Assembly (NCBI GenBank): GCA_016271365.2
Contig: CM057449.1
Span: 1,565,272,501-1,565,336,500, forward strand
Origin: Neoceratodus forsteri
Taxonomy: Eukaryota > Chordata > Ceratodontiformes > Ceratodontidae
Direction: 5' to 3'
Length of the DNA: 64,000 bases
The notes below the pieces were generated by a model, which worked only from the letters and a program-made list of their open reading frames with translations, searched no databases and was not told the origin of the DNA. Positions within the stretch are counted from its first letter, which is position 1; every line of letters begins with the position of its first letter. Below, in pieces: positions 33,540-44,235 of the stretch. The position numbers and the translations under genes were made by a program.

Positions 33540-34225
33540 AAATATGAAGCTACTTTCACCAAGGATACCACAGAAGACAGTATATTCCAGAGTTGGCTAG
33601 TGCCGCCAGTAACTGGGGAACATCAAAAGAGGGGTGATCACCAGAGCAGGGAAAGTACTTCTGCCTCTTTAGAAGGCCCTGGTTAGGTCCCAACTGGAGT
33701 GCTGCTTGCTGCGTTTGACCCTTTAATCCAATGAGGGCATTGTGGCAGTCGAGAGTGTGCAACTCAGGACCACCAGAATTATCAGCAGTATGGGAGACAG
33801 AAGCTATGAAGAGAGGAGAGAGGCTGTTAGCGTGTTCACCCTGGAGAAAAGGAGGCCAAGAGCTGATGTGATCTTATTCTTTCACATACTCGAGAGAATC
33901 AGCAAGCTTGAATAGTCAGAACTGCTTGATCTGGTGTCCGGCATCAGGATGTGGTGAGACACAGTGAAGCCCGGGGGTAGCCAGACAGTGGTGAACCTAT
34001 GACAGTCTACCAGTGGAATCTATGGGTATGAAGACAGAACAGGCCCTTAAGGTAAGCCTGGACAGATGTCTGCTTAGCAACAGAATTACCAGGTACCCAG
34101 GGTAGTAGAGTGGGCAGGGAATCCCTACAAATAAGTACATGTTGATACAGCATACTTATTTCATCCATGCTTGGGGGGGCGTGATGGACGGTGTGTCATT
34201 TCTGACCTTAAATTACTATGTTACT
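33540..34225 (+). pseudogene. CR1 C-terminal and 3' UTR fragment, decayed
   Basis: Plus-strand words such as AGAAGGCCCTGGTTAGG, CACCCTGGAGAAAAGGAGG and GAGCTGATGTGATC match the CR1 region downstream of RT (the 'LVRPHLEY ... TLEERR ... GDMIE' section), read through several frames with stops. The end at about 34225 resembles a CR1 terminus (TTACTATGTTACTTG). Confidence 0.65.
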
Positions 34226-34636
34226 TGCCTACGTCAGGGTAAAAAAAGGTGTCCGCACTTCTTCAAGTGACACTAACATTTGGTATAATTCATTTAAAGG
34301 ACAGGGCACCTGTATGTTAGCTGTAGGTAGGAAAGCATCAAGACAGCCCACTGGTAGGTACAGTACTTCTAACACACAAGAGCAGGAGATCCTGTCCAGA
34401 GTTTGGTTTGGTGCCAGATAACATGACCTGTGTCAGATTTAGAAGTGGTTTAGTTCTCATAATAAAAAGGAGATCCCTTGCCTTGCACAGGATGGAATTT
34501 CAAAGTTTACTTATTAGTCAGATAAATAAACTCAAAGCCAGACAGAGCCCTGCTTTCTAGGAAGTGGTGCTCCAACAAATTAAAATTACTTCCCAGGGAC
34601 ATGGAAAGTGGCCATATAAATAAACCAGACGCACCA

Positions 34637-34638
<2 letters not shown>

Positions 34639-34686
<48 letters not shown>
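34639..34686. repeat. (GT)n microsatellite
   Basis: About 24 GT units, followed by the alternating purine-pyrimidine GCGCACGCGCAC. The whole run could adopt Z-DNA. Confidence 0.95.
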
Positions 34687-34689
<3 letters not shown>

Positions 34690-34878
34690 ACGCGCACGGA
34701 TAGTTGCCACAACAAAGAGTCAGTGTGCCTGAGTGACAGTATGTCCTGAGAGCGTTGGTGTCTGTGAGTCTAGCTGTTAAATACTCAGGGAAACATTTGC
34801 ATTTCAACGCATAGAAATCATAGAAACTTAATGGCAGAAAAGGACCTCTTGGCCCATCTAGTCTGCCCCTTTTCCCTC

Positions 34879-36830
34879 TCACTGTTCTTCCCTCCTCCTT
34901 CTGAAAGTGCCCATCCCACTGCCCTGTAACCACATGTTCCTGTCCCATGCTCTCTTGAAGCCCAACACTGTTTCGGACCCCACCACCTCCTCTGGAAGCT
35001 CGTTCCATGCCTCCACCACCCTCTCAGTGAAGAACTGTCCTCTCACATTGCCCCTGAAGTTTCCTCCCTGCAGTCTCAGCCCATGCCCCCTCATTTTAGT
35101 GCCTTCTTTCCTGTGAAATAAATGCCCTGAGCACACTTTGGTTATCCCTTTGACATATTTAAAGGTCTCTATCATGTCCCCTCTCTCTCTTCTAGTCTCC
35201 AATGTATAGAGTCCCAATTCCCTACATCTCTGTTCATACGGTTTGCCCTTCATCCCATATATCATCTTTGTTGCTCTCTACTGAACCCTTTCAATCATAT
35301 CTATGTCTTTGCGCAGGTATGGCATCCAGAATTGGACTCCGTACTCGAGGTGCGGTCTTACCGTGGCTTGGTATAGGAGCATCAGGACCTCCCTCCTTCT
35401 GCTAGTGATTCCCCTGTCTATGTATGCCAGCATCCCATACACTCTCCCCACCACCCTGCTACACTGATTTCCCACCTTGAGGTTACTAGGCACTATTATC
35501 CCCAGATCCCTCTCCTGCTCAGTAGCTCTGACTTCCTCCCCCCAAGTCTGTACCCTGCCTTCGGGTTTCTGTGCCCAGGTGCATAACTGAACACTTTTTT
35601 AATATTGAATATAAGTTGCCAGATTTCTGCCCACACCTCCAGTGCCCTCAGGTTCTGCTTCATGTCCTCAACACCCCCTATGGAGTCTTCCCTATTGCAG
35701 ATTTTCGTATCATCTGCAAGAAGGGCCACCTGTCCCTTCAGCCCTACCGCTATATCACTGATGTAGATATTGAAAAGGAGCGGTCTCAGGATTGACCCCT
35801 GGGGAAGCCCGCTCATCACCCGGCCTGCACTGGAATTGACCCCATTCACTACCATCCCCTGGCTTCTGTCTGTCAACCAGTTTTCTACCCATCTAACTAT
35901 TTTGTCCCCCACCCCCATACTTTCTAGCTTGTTGATCAGTCTTCTGTGGGGTTTGATGTTGAAAGCCTTGCTGAAGTCCAGGTAGGTCACATCCACACCA
36001 CCCCCCCCAGCCGGTTGATTTTCTTGCATCACCCAGACAAAGAACTCAATCAGATTGGTCTGGCATGCCTTCCCTTTTGTGAACCCATGCTGTCTGTCAT
36101 CCATCAGCCCATTTTCCTCCAGGTAGTCCGTCCCCCTCTCTCTGATGAGTGCCTCCATGACCTTCCCCACCACTGCGGTGAGGCTGACCGGGTGGTAGTT
36201 TCCCCTCAACTTCCTTCTCCCCCATATTGGTACCATGGTCGCCTCCTTCCAGTCCGCCGGCACCCTTCCGGAATCCAGAGACAGGTTGAACAGCCTCGCC
36301 AATGGGGCAGCCAGTTCCTCTGTCAGTTCCCGGATCACTCTTGGATGCAGCCCGTCTGGTCCCATGGCCTTGTCCACCATCAGCTTGCTAAGTTCCTCCT
36401 GTACCCTCTCTGCATTGAAAGGACTTATGTCCACACCAGCGTCCCCTCCTCTCCTCCTTATCTTGGGCCCCCCGACTTCCCACTCTTTCATAAATACCGA
36501 ACAAAAGTATCTATTTAGTTCTTCTGCTTTTTCCTTGTCCTTTTCCAGTGGCTTCTCATCCTCACCCCACAGCCTTGTGATCCCCTGTCCAGTCTTCCTC
36601 CTTTCTCCCACATATCTAAAGAAGGTTTTGTCTCCTCTCTTGGCCCGTTTTGCTATTCTTTCCTCAATGTTGGCCTTCACCCTTCTTATTACTTTCCCTG
36701 CTAGCCTCCCCAATTCCCCTATAAGCTTCTCTGTCCTCTTCCTTTTGTGTTTCCTTGTATTCCCTGAAAGCCCTCCTCCTGCCCCCGACCAACCTTGCGA
36801 CTTGCCTAGTGAACCAGAGTGGTCTCCCAC
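34879..36830 (-). pseudogene. CR1 ORF2 reverse transcriptase, long open frame
   Basis: The longest LINE frame in the window (36830-35496, 444 codons) covers most of RT: KAMGPDGLHPRVIREL, a YHPVSLTAVVGKVME motif, YLDFSKAFNIKPHRRL (motif A), MSGLPQGSILRPLLF and the catalytic ALLADDTKI. The conserved GP of the LPQGSILGP motif is changed to RP here. After a frame change come MLAYIDRGITSRRREV and RPHLEYGVQFW (35493-35278), then LGLYTLETRRERGDMIETF and a C-terminus with FTERVVEAWNELPEE (35265-34879). The RT core is intact enough for subfamily phylogeny, but frame breaks make the full protein unlikely. Confidence 0.9.
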
Positions 36831-36882
36831 AGCTTGTATCCTTCCTAACCTTCCTAATATACATATGCTTGGCCTCCCTCAC

Positions 36883-37680
36883 TCAGACCCTAATAGCTCC
36901 CCATAACTCTTCCACGTCGTTCATCTTTTCCATACCCTCCATCTCCTCCCTCACTATCCTTCTCATCTTGTCAAAGTTTGCACACCTGAAGTCCAACACC
37001 GTTGTGTTTGTTCGGTGTGCCTCACTCTCTGCTCTCACCTTGAACCTGATGGTCCTGTGGTCACTGTTTCCTAGCTTCTCTCCCAAAAGCATCTCCTTCA
37101 CATTCTCGCCATTTGTTAAGACCATGTTCAGCAGGTTGTTTCCTCTAGTTGGCTCCTTGACCAACTGCTGCAGGAACACCCCCTGCAGTACTTCCAGAAT
37201 CCCAGTGCTCCTTGCTGAAGCCACATCTGAGATGGACCGGTCTACGTCGGGGAGGTTAAGGTCCCCCACCAGAAGTGTTTCCCCCTTGAAAGTCATCCTC
37301 ATGATCGCCTGTGACATCATCCTGTCCTGTTCTTCCCTCTGCGTTGGTGGTCTGTAGACTACCCCTAATCTCAAGGATTCCTCTATCTTTCTGTTCAGTG
37401 TTACCCAAAGTAGTTCAGTTTCCCCATCCCCCTTCTGCCCCTCTGTAACCTTTATGTCCTTCCCAATGTAAAGTGCCACCCCGTCGTGTCTCTCCTATTC
37501 TTCCTGAACAATCTGTAGCCAGGGCTAGCCGTCTCCCATGTGTGATAGTCTGTCCACCATATTTCCGTGATCGCAATTATGTCCAGTACTTCATGCACAA
37601 TGATGGCTACCAGTTCCTCCATTTTATTTGCTAAGCTCCTGGCATTAATTACTAAACTCCTTCACCATAGTCCCCCTTCC
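36883..37680 (-). pseudogene. CR1 ORF2 endonuclease region
   Basis: The 37479-36883 frame shows GVVYRPPTQ, LVGDLNLPDVD with a catalytic Asp-Asn pair, VLTN and NSDHRTIRF with the catalytic Asp-His. The N-terminal part (37480-37680) is in another frame, with a remnant of the Glu motif near ITEIWW. It is followed directly by the RT frame. Confidence 0.84.
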
Positions 37681-37849
37681 ATACCCCTCCTGAAGGGCAT
37701 GTCAGAACCTCAGAACCTAACACTCATTTTATCCCTTCCCAAGGGGGGCCCTAGGGCCCCCATCTCAGCCTTAGTCAAGTGTGGTTTTATTATCAGCCCC
37801 CAGCCCCCCCCATTTAGTTAAAATCATATGCTTTTTCAAAGAACTCCCC

Positions 37850-38345
37850 TAGTCTACATTTTAGTACAGCTGCACCTTCTCTATTAAGGTACAGCCCGTC
37901 AGGCAAAGAGACTCTCATCATCCCATGTTGCCCCCCAGTCCCCTACGAGCCCATATCCCATCTGCTTACATCACCTAACCAGCCAGTTATTGAATTCCCT
38001 TATCCTTTGTTTTTCTCTCTGTACTAGCTCTAGGCACTGGCAACAATTCCAAAAAGGCTAGAGATTTGAAGCAGAGATCACTGCATAACCTAGCCAGAGC
38101 CTTAAATCTCGCCTGTACCTGTAGGAGACTATTTCCTTCCAGATCATTTTCCCCCAGGTGGAACACTAGATGCGACTTCCTATCCTGTTCCCTACCTCAT
38201 GAGGGAATATGGTGGATTACCTCCAGCACCATCATGCCCAGCAAGCACTCCATCCAAACTGCACTGTTTCTGCACACACACACACACACACACACACACT
38301 TGATACCCTTTATGATCGAGTCTCCAGTCAGTAGTACCTTGTTCC
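37850..38345 (-). pseudogene. CR1 ORF1 esterase remnant
   Basis: Near 38345-38310 the minus strand encodes VLLTGDSIIKGIK, the SGNH block I, then runs into a (CA)n repeat. Further on, in other frames, are a FHLGEND-like strand near 38150, QREKQRIREFNNWLV near 38010 and a DG(L/Y)YLN-like C-terminal block near 37890. The parallel with the CR1 ORF1 at 6300-7607 supports the assignment. Confidence 0.7.
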
Positions 38346-38400
38346 CTTTCGGGACATTTTCTGTATTTATCTTCCCTTCATTCTTTTAATGCTAAGGGTG

Positions 38401-41326
38401 TTTTCTTGAAAAGCAGTATCTTTGTCCCTTGGATTTTATCTGTTCCTGCCTTCTGTCGCCCCATGGAATAATCATGGTCTTGTTATGATTCTCGACACCC
38501 TGATCATTTCCACACCAACAGGTTATGATGTCATTAACAGAGGATTAAGACTGTATGTGTAGACGAGAAGCACAAGCAGACAAAGTCCACAGGGCACATA
38601 TCCCATTTTCATATAAAGATACACAGCAACAAAGAATGAGGGGGAGGGAACAAAGAAAAAAATATGAACCATAAATAGAATAATAGCAGCCAGTCAGTTA
38701 CAAGGGTTCCATCAAAAGCTTTTGGTGACATCATTACCATGAGAGTGTAGCTCCAATGCTTTCATGATGTCACCAGCATCCTTTGATGTAATTCCAGCCT
38801 TTTAACTTATGCTGTGGGCATTTTTAAAAATGTTCAGCTCTCACCCCCTAATCAAAGGAGATTAGCCATCTTGTAGTTGTGGTGCTGATACTAATGCTAG
38901 CCACATTGTCATGTTAAGCGAGTAGAGCTGCTCAGTCCTGGGCTGTGTGCATCCACTGTGGGCTGTACCTTGCATCTCAGTTTCCTTTTACTTCACAAAG
39001 GCAGATTAATCTGCAGCATTGCGAGGGGGCTGTTTCCAGTCATAATAGTACAGACTGTTAAAAGATTAAACTAATTTTATAGCATTATTCTTTATCTCTG
39101 CTGTTATGCACACTATGTGTTTTTATTTTTATGTACTGTATGCAGTAATTATAGGAACAAATATATACCATACTTGCCAAGCAGAATGAAAAAAGGAAAA
39201 ACACGGTGTGAATGCTTTCCATTTAAAGAAAGGCTCCTAGCTGCACTGAGAAGTTGCTGTATGACAAAGGCAGCATGACTGCAGGAGAGTCTGGTTAACC
39301 AGTCATGCCGACGGCTCAGCTGACAGGGCACCTGTGGCCTGGGCACGGTTCCCAGTTACATTACATCCTTTGTTTCTCACTGTAGTTTTTGGTTGTTATC
39401 GATGGCTTAATGTAGCCTGTGACAGGGAGCTCCTGCCACTCTTGAGGACCGACATTTTCTTAAATCTGTTGCAACAGTTCTTCTATTTCTTAGCCTAATC
39501 TATTCTTTACAATTTCTAGTCCATAAGGTTGGCCACCCCTTCCCTTTCTTGACTGTGCTATAATGTCCTCTTTAATTTTCCTTTTCCTTCTTAGGTCCTC
39601 ATACAGGGAGGTTATTGTGGTGGCTTCTGAGCATATGTAAAACAACAGGTTGTGTTTATCGTTGTTGGATTTAGTATGTAATAGCACTACTATGCCATAA
39701 AGTACTTTAATGTATATATTTTATGTGTATGAAACTTGTAAATGTTGAAAATACCATGGCACTATGTGTTTTTGATAAAGGTAAAAAGTAGTAGTTGACT
39801 GTATTATAAAAAATAAGTTAGTTGTGTTATTTAAAATGTATGTAAATTGCTGTAAACAGACCATCTGAAATGTCATGTTGATTTGCATATATCCCATGAT
39901 GTTTTGCATTAGGGAAGTATGTGTGAGGTTGCGTTTTCTTTGAAACTTGGCTCATTGTCAGTGCCCTTTGGGGTAATCCATGTTTCAGTACTTCTGCACT
40001 GAGGTTCTTTGTCTTTAGCTTGTTTTATTTTTTTTATTTTGAGCCCCCACTACGCAAGCAAACAAGGCCCGCATAGGGGTGGAGGCTGAATCTCAGCTGC
40101 TAAGTTAGATCAGAGATCAGTGAGCTGATAGGTGCTGGTTAAGTGCAGAGAAAGGACATATGTAGTCTATTGCTGCAGACTAATGTACTGAAGAAGGGAT
40201 ATACCATTGCTTAAGGTTGTCTCATGCATTTTTTAATAAACATTACACAGAGATTGTGTGTTGAATCTGAAGTTTAGTGTCTGGTCCATCTGTTACCCCA
40301 CAACCCTTCCACATAGCTTATATAAAAAAAAACAGAAATCAGTGCATGCCCCCCCCCCCCCATTATGGCAGATCGTACAAATAGAAGCTATTTTTTCTGC
40401 CTGAATTGGTCACTTTATTTAATTTACAAGAGGAGTGGGGGTCATTTTATTATACAATGGCAAGAAATAATGCTGGACTCTGATTGGTTAGTCTGGGACA
40501 AGGCCTGTGATGTTATCCCAGTATAACATCTCTGGATCTAGTCCCAGCACACAGAAGACCGCATCAAATGTATAAAAAAAAAAAAAATAAAAAGCCAGAG
40601 AAACTGTCTTCTGTAAACGTCACAACAGCAAATCCTCTGATCCCTGACTAGTTGAACTCACCCACGCTACCAACACTCCGATATCATTCAGAATGACAGT
40701 TTTAAGACCTAGTTTACAGCATAGATAAAAAAAATCTTTTCGGCAGCTTCTTTCCTGTGAACAGAGTGGTTTCATTGACCCGCCAAGACCATAACTGCCA
40801 GTCGCACGGTTCACTGTTGCCACTTGGTTCATGAGAAAAAAATTGCCATGAAAACTTCATCTCTTTTTTTCTCTTTGAACTGTCACACATCCTTCATCCC
40901 TTCCTTCTCAACAAATGTAAAATAAAGCAGTACCTCCGCCAGAACAGAGCCATAATAACTAATGACGGCAGACAGCTCAGCCGCCGTGGTCCTTGCATTG
41001 GGTCGGCAGCTGCGCCACTCAGACAACAAGAAAATAGCTGAATTACTTACAAATAAAAAAAAAAAATATTACAGGGGCAGACGCGCAGAGACAAACACAG
41101 ACACGGACCTGTTCATGGAGACAACAAAACCTGTGGACAAGAAAATCTGTGGAGAGACAAACTGAAGACAGAGTATGTAGCAGCACCATCTACTGGGCAA
41201 AACAGAAACTGTGGACTTTTTTTCCAAAACCAAATTCCTACATTCAGCAAAAATGAAGGAAAAACTTATTTGTAACATTATTTTTTTCTGTTTTTGTCTT
41301 CTCTGTAACCGAGCCACTGTATAACA
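38401..41326. other. No gene recognised
   Basis: Apart from the dispersed repeat at 39870-40020, I see no gene. A C run at 40349-40361 and an A run at 40571-40584 are present. The short open frames show no family features. Confidence 0.4.
39870..40020 (+). repeat. Diverged copy of the 22.3-22.9 kb dispersed repeat
   Basis: Shared words in the same order are GTTGATTTGCATATA, CCCATGATG, TTTTGCATT, TTTGAAACTTGGCT, GCCCTTTGGGG and CACTGAGGTTCTTTG, all seen at 22460-22600. Confidence 0.68.
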
Positions 41327-41463
41327 GCAATAATGCAGTCCAGGGTGTGTGTTGTGCTGGGATAATGTCACTTCTCGGGTGCTGGACGCACTCAGCCTTC
41401 AGCTTCGTGCAGCCACCCAAGGCGTGATGTTGTCTGGCACAACCTTGCTGTCATCGTGTGCTT
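41327..41463. mobile_element. Palindromic MITE, diverged family member
   Basis: It starts GCAATAATGCAGTCCAGGG and ends CATCGTGTGCTTA. The arms pair imperfectly through TTGTGCTGGGATAATGTCAC and GTGATGTTGTCTGGCACAA. The outer word GGGTGTGTG is shared with the 19242 element. Confidence 0.55.
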
Positions 41464-41734
41464 AATATTCACTCAGGGCCCTGCTGTGAAGTTGCTCAGC
41501 TACCAGACTTTAAGGTAGACCACCCATCAGCAGGGTCCCTATTCCAAAATGCATCTACTAGAAATGGCTCCCTTTATATAAGATGTACAGCCTAGACTGG
41601 CAGAGTTGGGGTGTGGTCCCCAACCAGTGTGTAGGTAACTAGTGAGGAGCTAGTTTATGAGAGAACCATACTTCTCCCAACCAAATTTAGCTGCTCACCC
41701 TTGCTCATTCATCAGTTCCACATTTAAAGAGGGA

Positions 41735-42264
41735 CATTGAACTCCTGGAGAGGGTCTAGAGGAGGGCAACCAAAATATTTGGGGCTTGGGGGTTAGGACC
41801 TATGGGGAGAGGCTCGAAGAGCTAAATATGTACACATTGGAAGAGAGAAGGGACCGGGGGACATGATAGAGGTCTTCAGGTACATGAAGGGGTAAATAGG
41901 GGAGGAGCAGTCAAAGGATGGGGGCAACTAGAGGCATGGGTGGAAGCTGGAGGGGAGATTCAGGGAGAAAGGAGGAGGTGCTACTTCACTGAGAGGGTGG
42001 TGGAGCCATGGAATGTGCTGCCCAGGGGGCTGGTGGAGGCAGAGATGGTGGAGGGGTTCAAGAGGGGGTGGGACAGTTACAGGGGAAGGGTTCTGGAAGC
42101 AAAATCCAGTGTAGCGAGATTAACCGGGACTGGGAAGGGAGAAGCCAGAGAGGGAGAGGGGGGCACCAAGGTCAGCTCCCAGGGTGGGGGCTGACCTAAC
42201 GAGCAGAGACGAAAGACCGTTAGGCCTATTCTGCTGGCATTTTTGTTTGTTAGTATGTACTTTA
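41735..42264 (+). pseudogene. CR1 C-terminal and 3' end fragment
   Basis: An open stretch (41940-42194) encodes CYFTERVVEPWNVLPRGL and VEGFKRGWDSYRG, the conserved CR1 C-terminus. Upstream words such as AAATATGTACACATTGGAAG and ATGATAGAGGTCTTCAGG correspond to the 'YTLEERR..MIEVF' section. It ends with GCCTATTCTGCTGGCATTTT and TTGTTAGTATG, the same terminus as the CR1 at 2022. Confidence 0.8.
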
Positions 42265-44208
42265 AAATGGCTTTTCCATTGGGGGATGCTACTCTGTGTG
42301 GCATACAGCATACATCAGTAAAACCAAAACTCTGCCTTTGCATGAAGAATCATGCCACTTATTGCGGCAACTTGTTTTAGTTGCCAGTTCAGGACATTTA
42401 TGACAGGTGTGAGGACCATGAGGTAATCAGATTTTGGAGGTTAGAGGCACCTGTCTCTGTCTTGTAACACCCCAGGAGTATTATGTTCTCATTATAACCA
42501 CACACACCCTGTTTTGCTTTTATTCCTGGTTATATGTCGCTGCATCTCACACATGACCTCTCTTGCCCCTTTGTTTTGTGTCTTTTTTTTTTTTTACCCC
42601 AGTAGCTTAATCCAGTCAGTAACTAAAATCTACATTGTTTACTTGGTTTGTTTAAAAGTTGCTTACTGCACAGCTTAACAAAAGGTTTAGAATGAGGACA
42701 GAGTTATCTGCCTCCATACTATTAGAAAACTCCTTTGGCTGCTAAGCTTTGCTGCTGCCCTATATGTACCAGTTCCTACCACTTTTTAACTAGGATGGTG
42801 AATCCCATGGACAGAAATGTGAAAGCAGGAAAGTATTAAACATGTCAGTGTTTAATCTTGTCACTCCAGCCGGCTGTCCCTGACTGCAGAGGTGAAATGT
42901 GCTGCAGTTAGAAAAGCAGCAACTCCTCGTTCTTCTTGTTTTCATTAATAGATTACTAGAGTATCTGACCAGTTTCTTAAAATACTCTCTCTCCCCATTT
43001 TGTATTTAATGATTTAGAACTTTCAAGGCTGGTGCTGGTGTACGTTTCTTCCTCAAGTTTTAAAGTGGTGGCGAATGTGAGTGTGGGCTAACTGAAGGTT
43101 CCTAAGAAGCTCAAAATGTGCAATTATTGATCAAGGGAGCATTCTCAGTCAGAGCACTTCTTCTGCATGCATGTGAGACATTCTGGGCCTGATACACAGT
43201 CAGTTCCTTATCTGTCACAGACCCCTCCGAAGCATCCACATTTAAGTCTGAAGGAGGGTGTGTGTGTGTGTGGGGGGAGGTGTTCGCATGCAAATGGACT
43301 GCAGACCCATTCACACACAGCATGACAACACCAGCCACTGCAAGGCACTTTTCAGACACTTCTTGCACTAGAACTAACCCAGACGTTTGGTTGGGATGTT
43401 GGACTGCTGGGCCCCTGAGTCAGTGTCAGTGGGTGATGGAGATCAGTGAGTGACCAAGAAGATGAATGACCATGCATGGGGGTATGGGATTAGGGGATTC
43501 ACTAGATGCTTGAGACTGATATTTAGTCTAGGGTTAGGAAGGGGGGCCATTGGACTGCCAGGGACCACAGAGGATCAGGAGAGTGGCAGAAATGTAATTG
43601 GCCCAGATGCTGTCCAAAGGCACAGGTCAGGTATTTGGGCCGAGACTGCTAGTGCCATAGAACCTGTGCTCACAGCCTGTGTGTATGGCATTGTGATATG
43701 TAGCTGCTTTTACTCCATACACAGAAGTCCGTGGTTGTCACAAATCTGACGTTGGGAAGTGCAAACCCCAAATACGCTTCCTAACATCTGGTAACTCTAA
43801 TTAGCATTGTGACTTAGTCGTATGGGGAACTCCTACCCCTGGTGAAGTTAGCCTTTGTAGATGGCTGTTTGTTGTGTGGTCACAACTGGGTGGCAGTTTG
43901 CCTTCTCCCCCATTTGGCAGTTCCACACCTAGCAACTGTGTATTGGGTCCCTTTATTCTGTGTAGAATGTCTCATGCATAATTGCCCTGAAAGGGGACCC
44001 ATTCAGGAGGCTTATTTGTTCAGTACTTTTAACCTTTTGGTCACGCTCGATAAAAAATAGATTGGCAGCTCCCTCAGTGTTACCCTTGTAAGAGTGCTCC
44101 CATTTGCATTCTTTTAAGTGCCAGAACTACTCGCCTTTGGTCCAAGGTGACTTAAAGCAGTGCACAAGACCACTCAACAGTTGTATGAGTGCTGATGGGG
44201 AAGGTTCA
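42265..44208. other. No gene recognised
   Basis: No supported gene. A GTGTGTG run at 43259-43273 and a CA run just before the L1 end are the only simple repeats. Confidence 0.4.
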
Positions 44209-44235
44209 CACACACACACACACACACGTATATGT

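Larger units (their letters stand above)
34805..38400 (-). mobile_element. CR1-clade LINE, second large copy
   Basis: Read right to left: ORF1 esterase remnant (38345-37850), endonuclease (about 37680-36883), RT (36830-35496), C-terminal region (35493-34879) and a 3' end at about 34805 with CATAGAAATCATAGAAACTT. The terminus differs from the CR1 at 2022, so it is another subfamily, shared with 52855. It is truncated at the 5' side within ORF1. A (CA)n run at 38271-38299 interrupts the esterase frame. Confidence 0.88.

Noticed and set aside
35946..36906. Long plus-strand frames of 190 and 223 codons
   Set aside because: Antisense shadows of the CR1 reverse transcriptase on the minus strand.
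40435..40560. Another MITE with GATGTTATCCC words
   Set aside because: Only a short central palindrome (TGTTATCCCAGTATAACA) and no matching termini.
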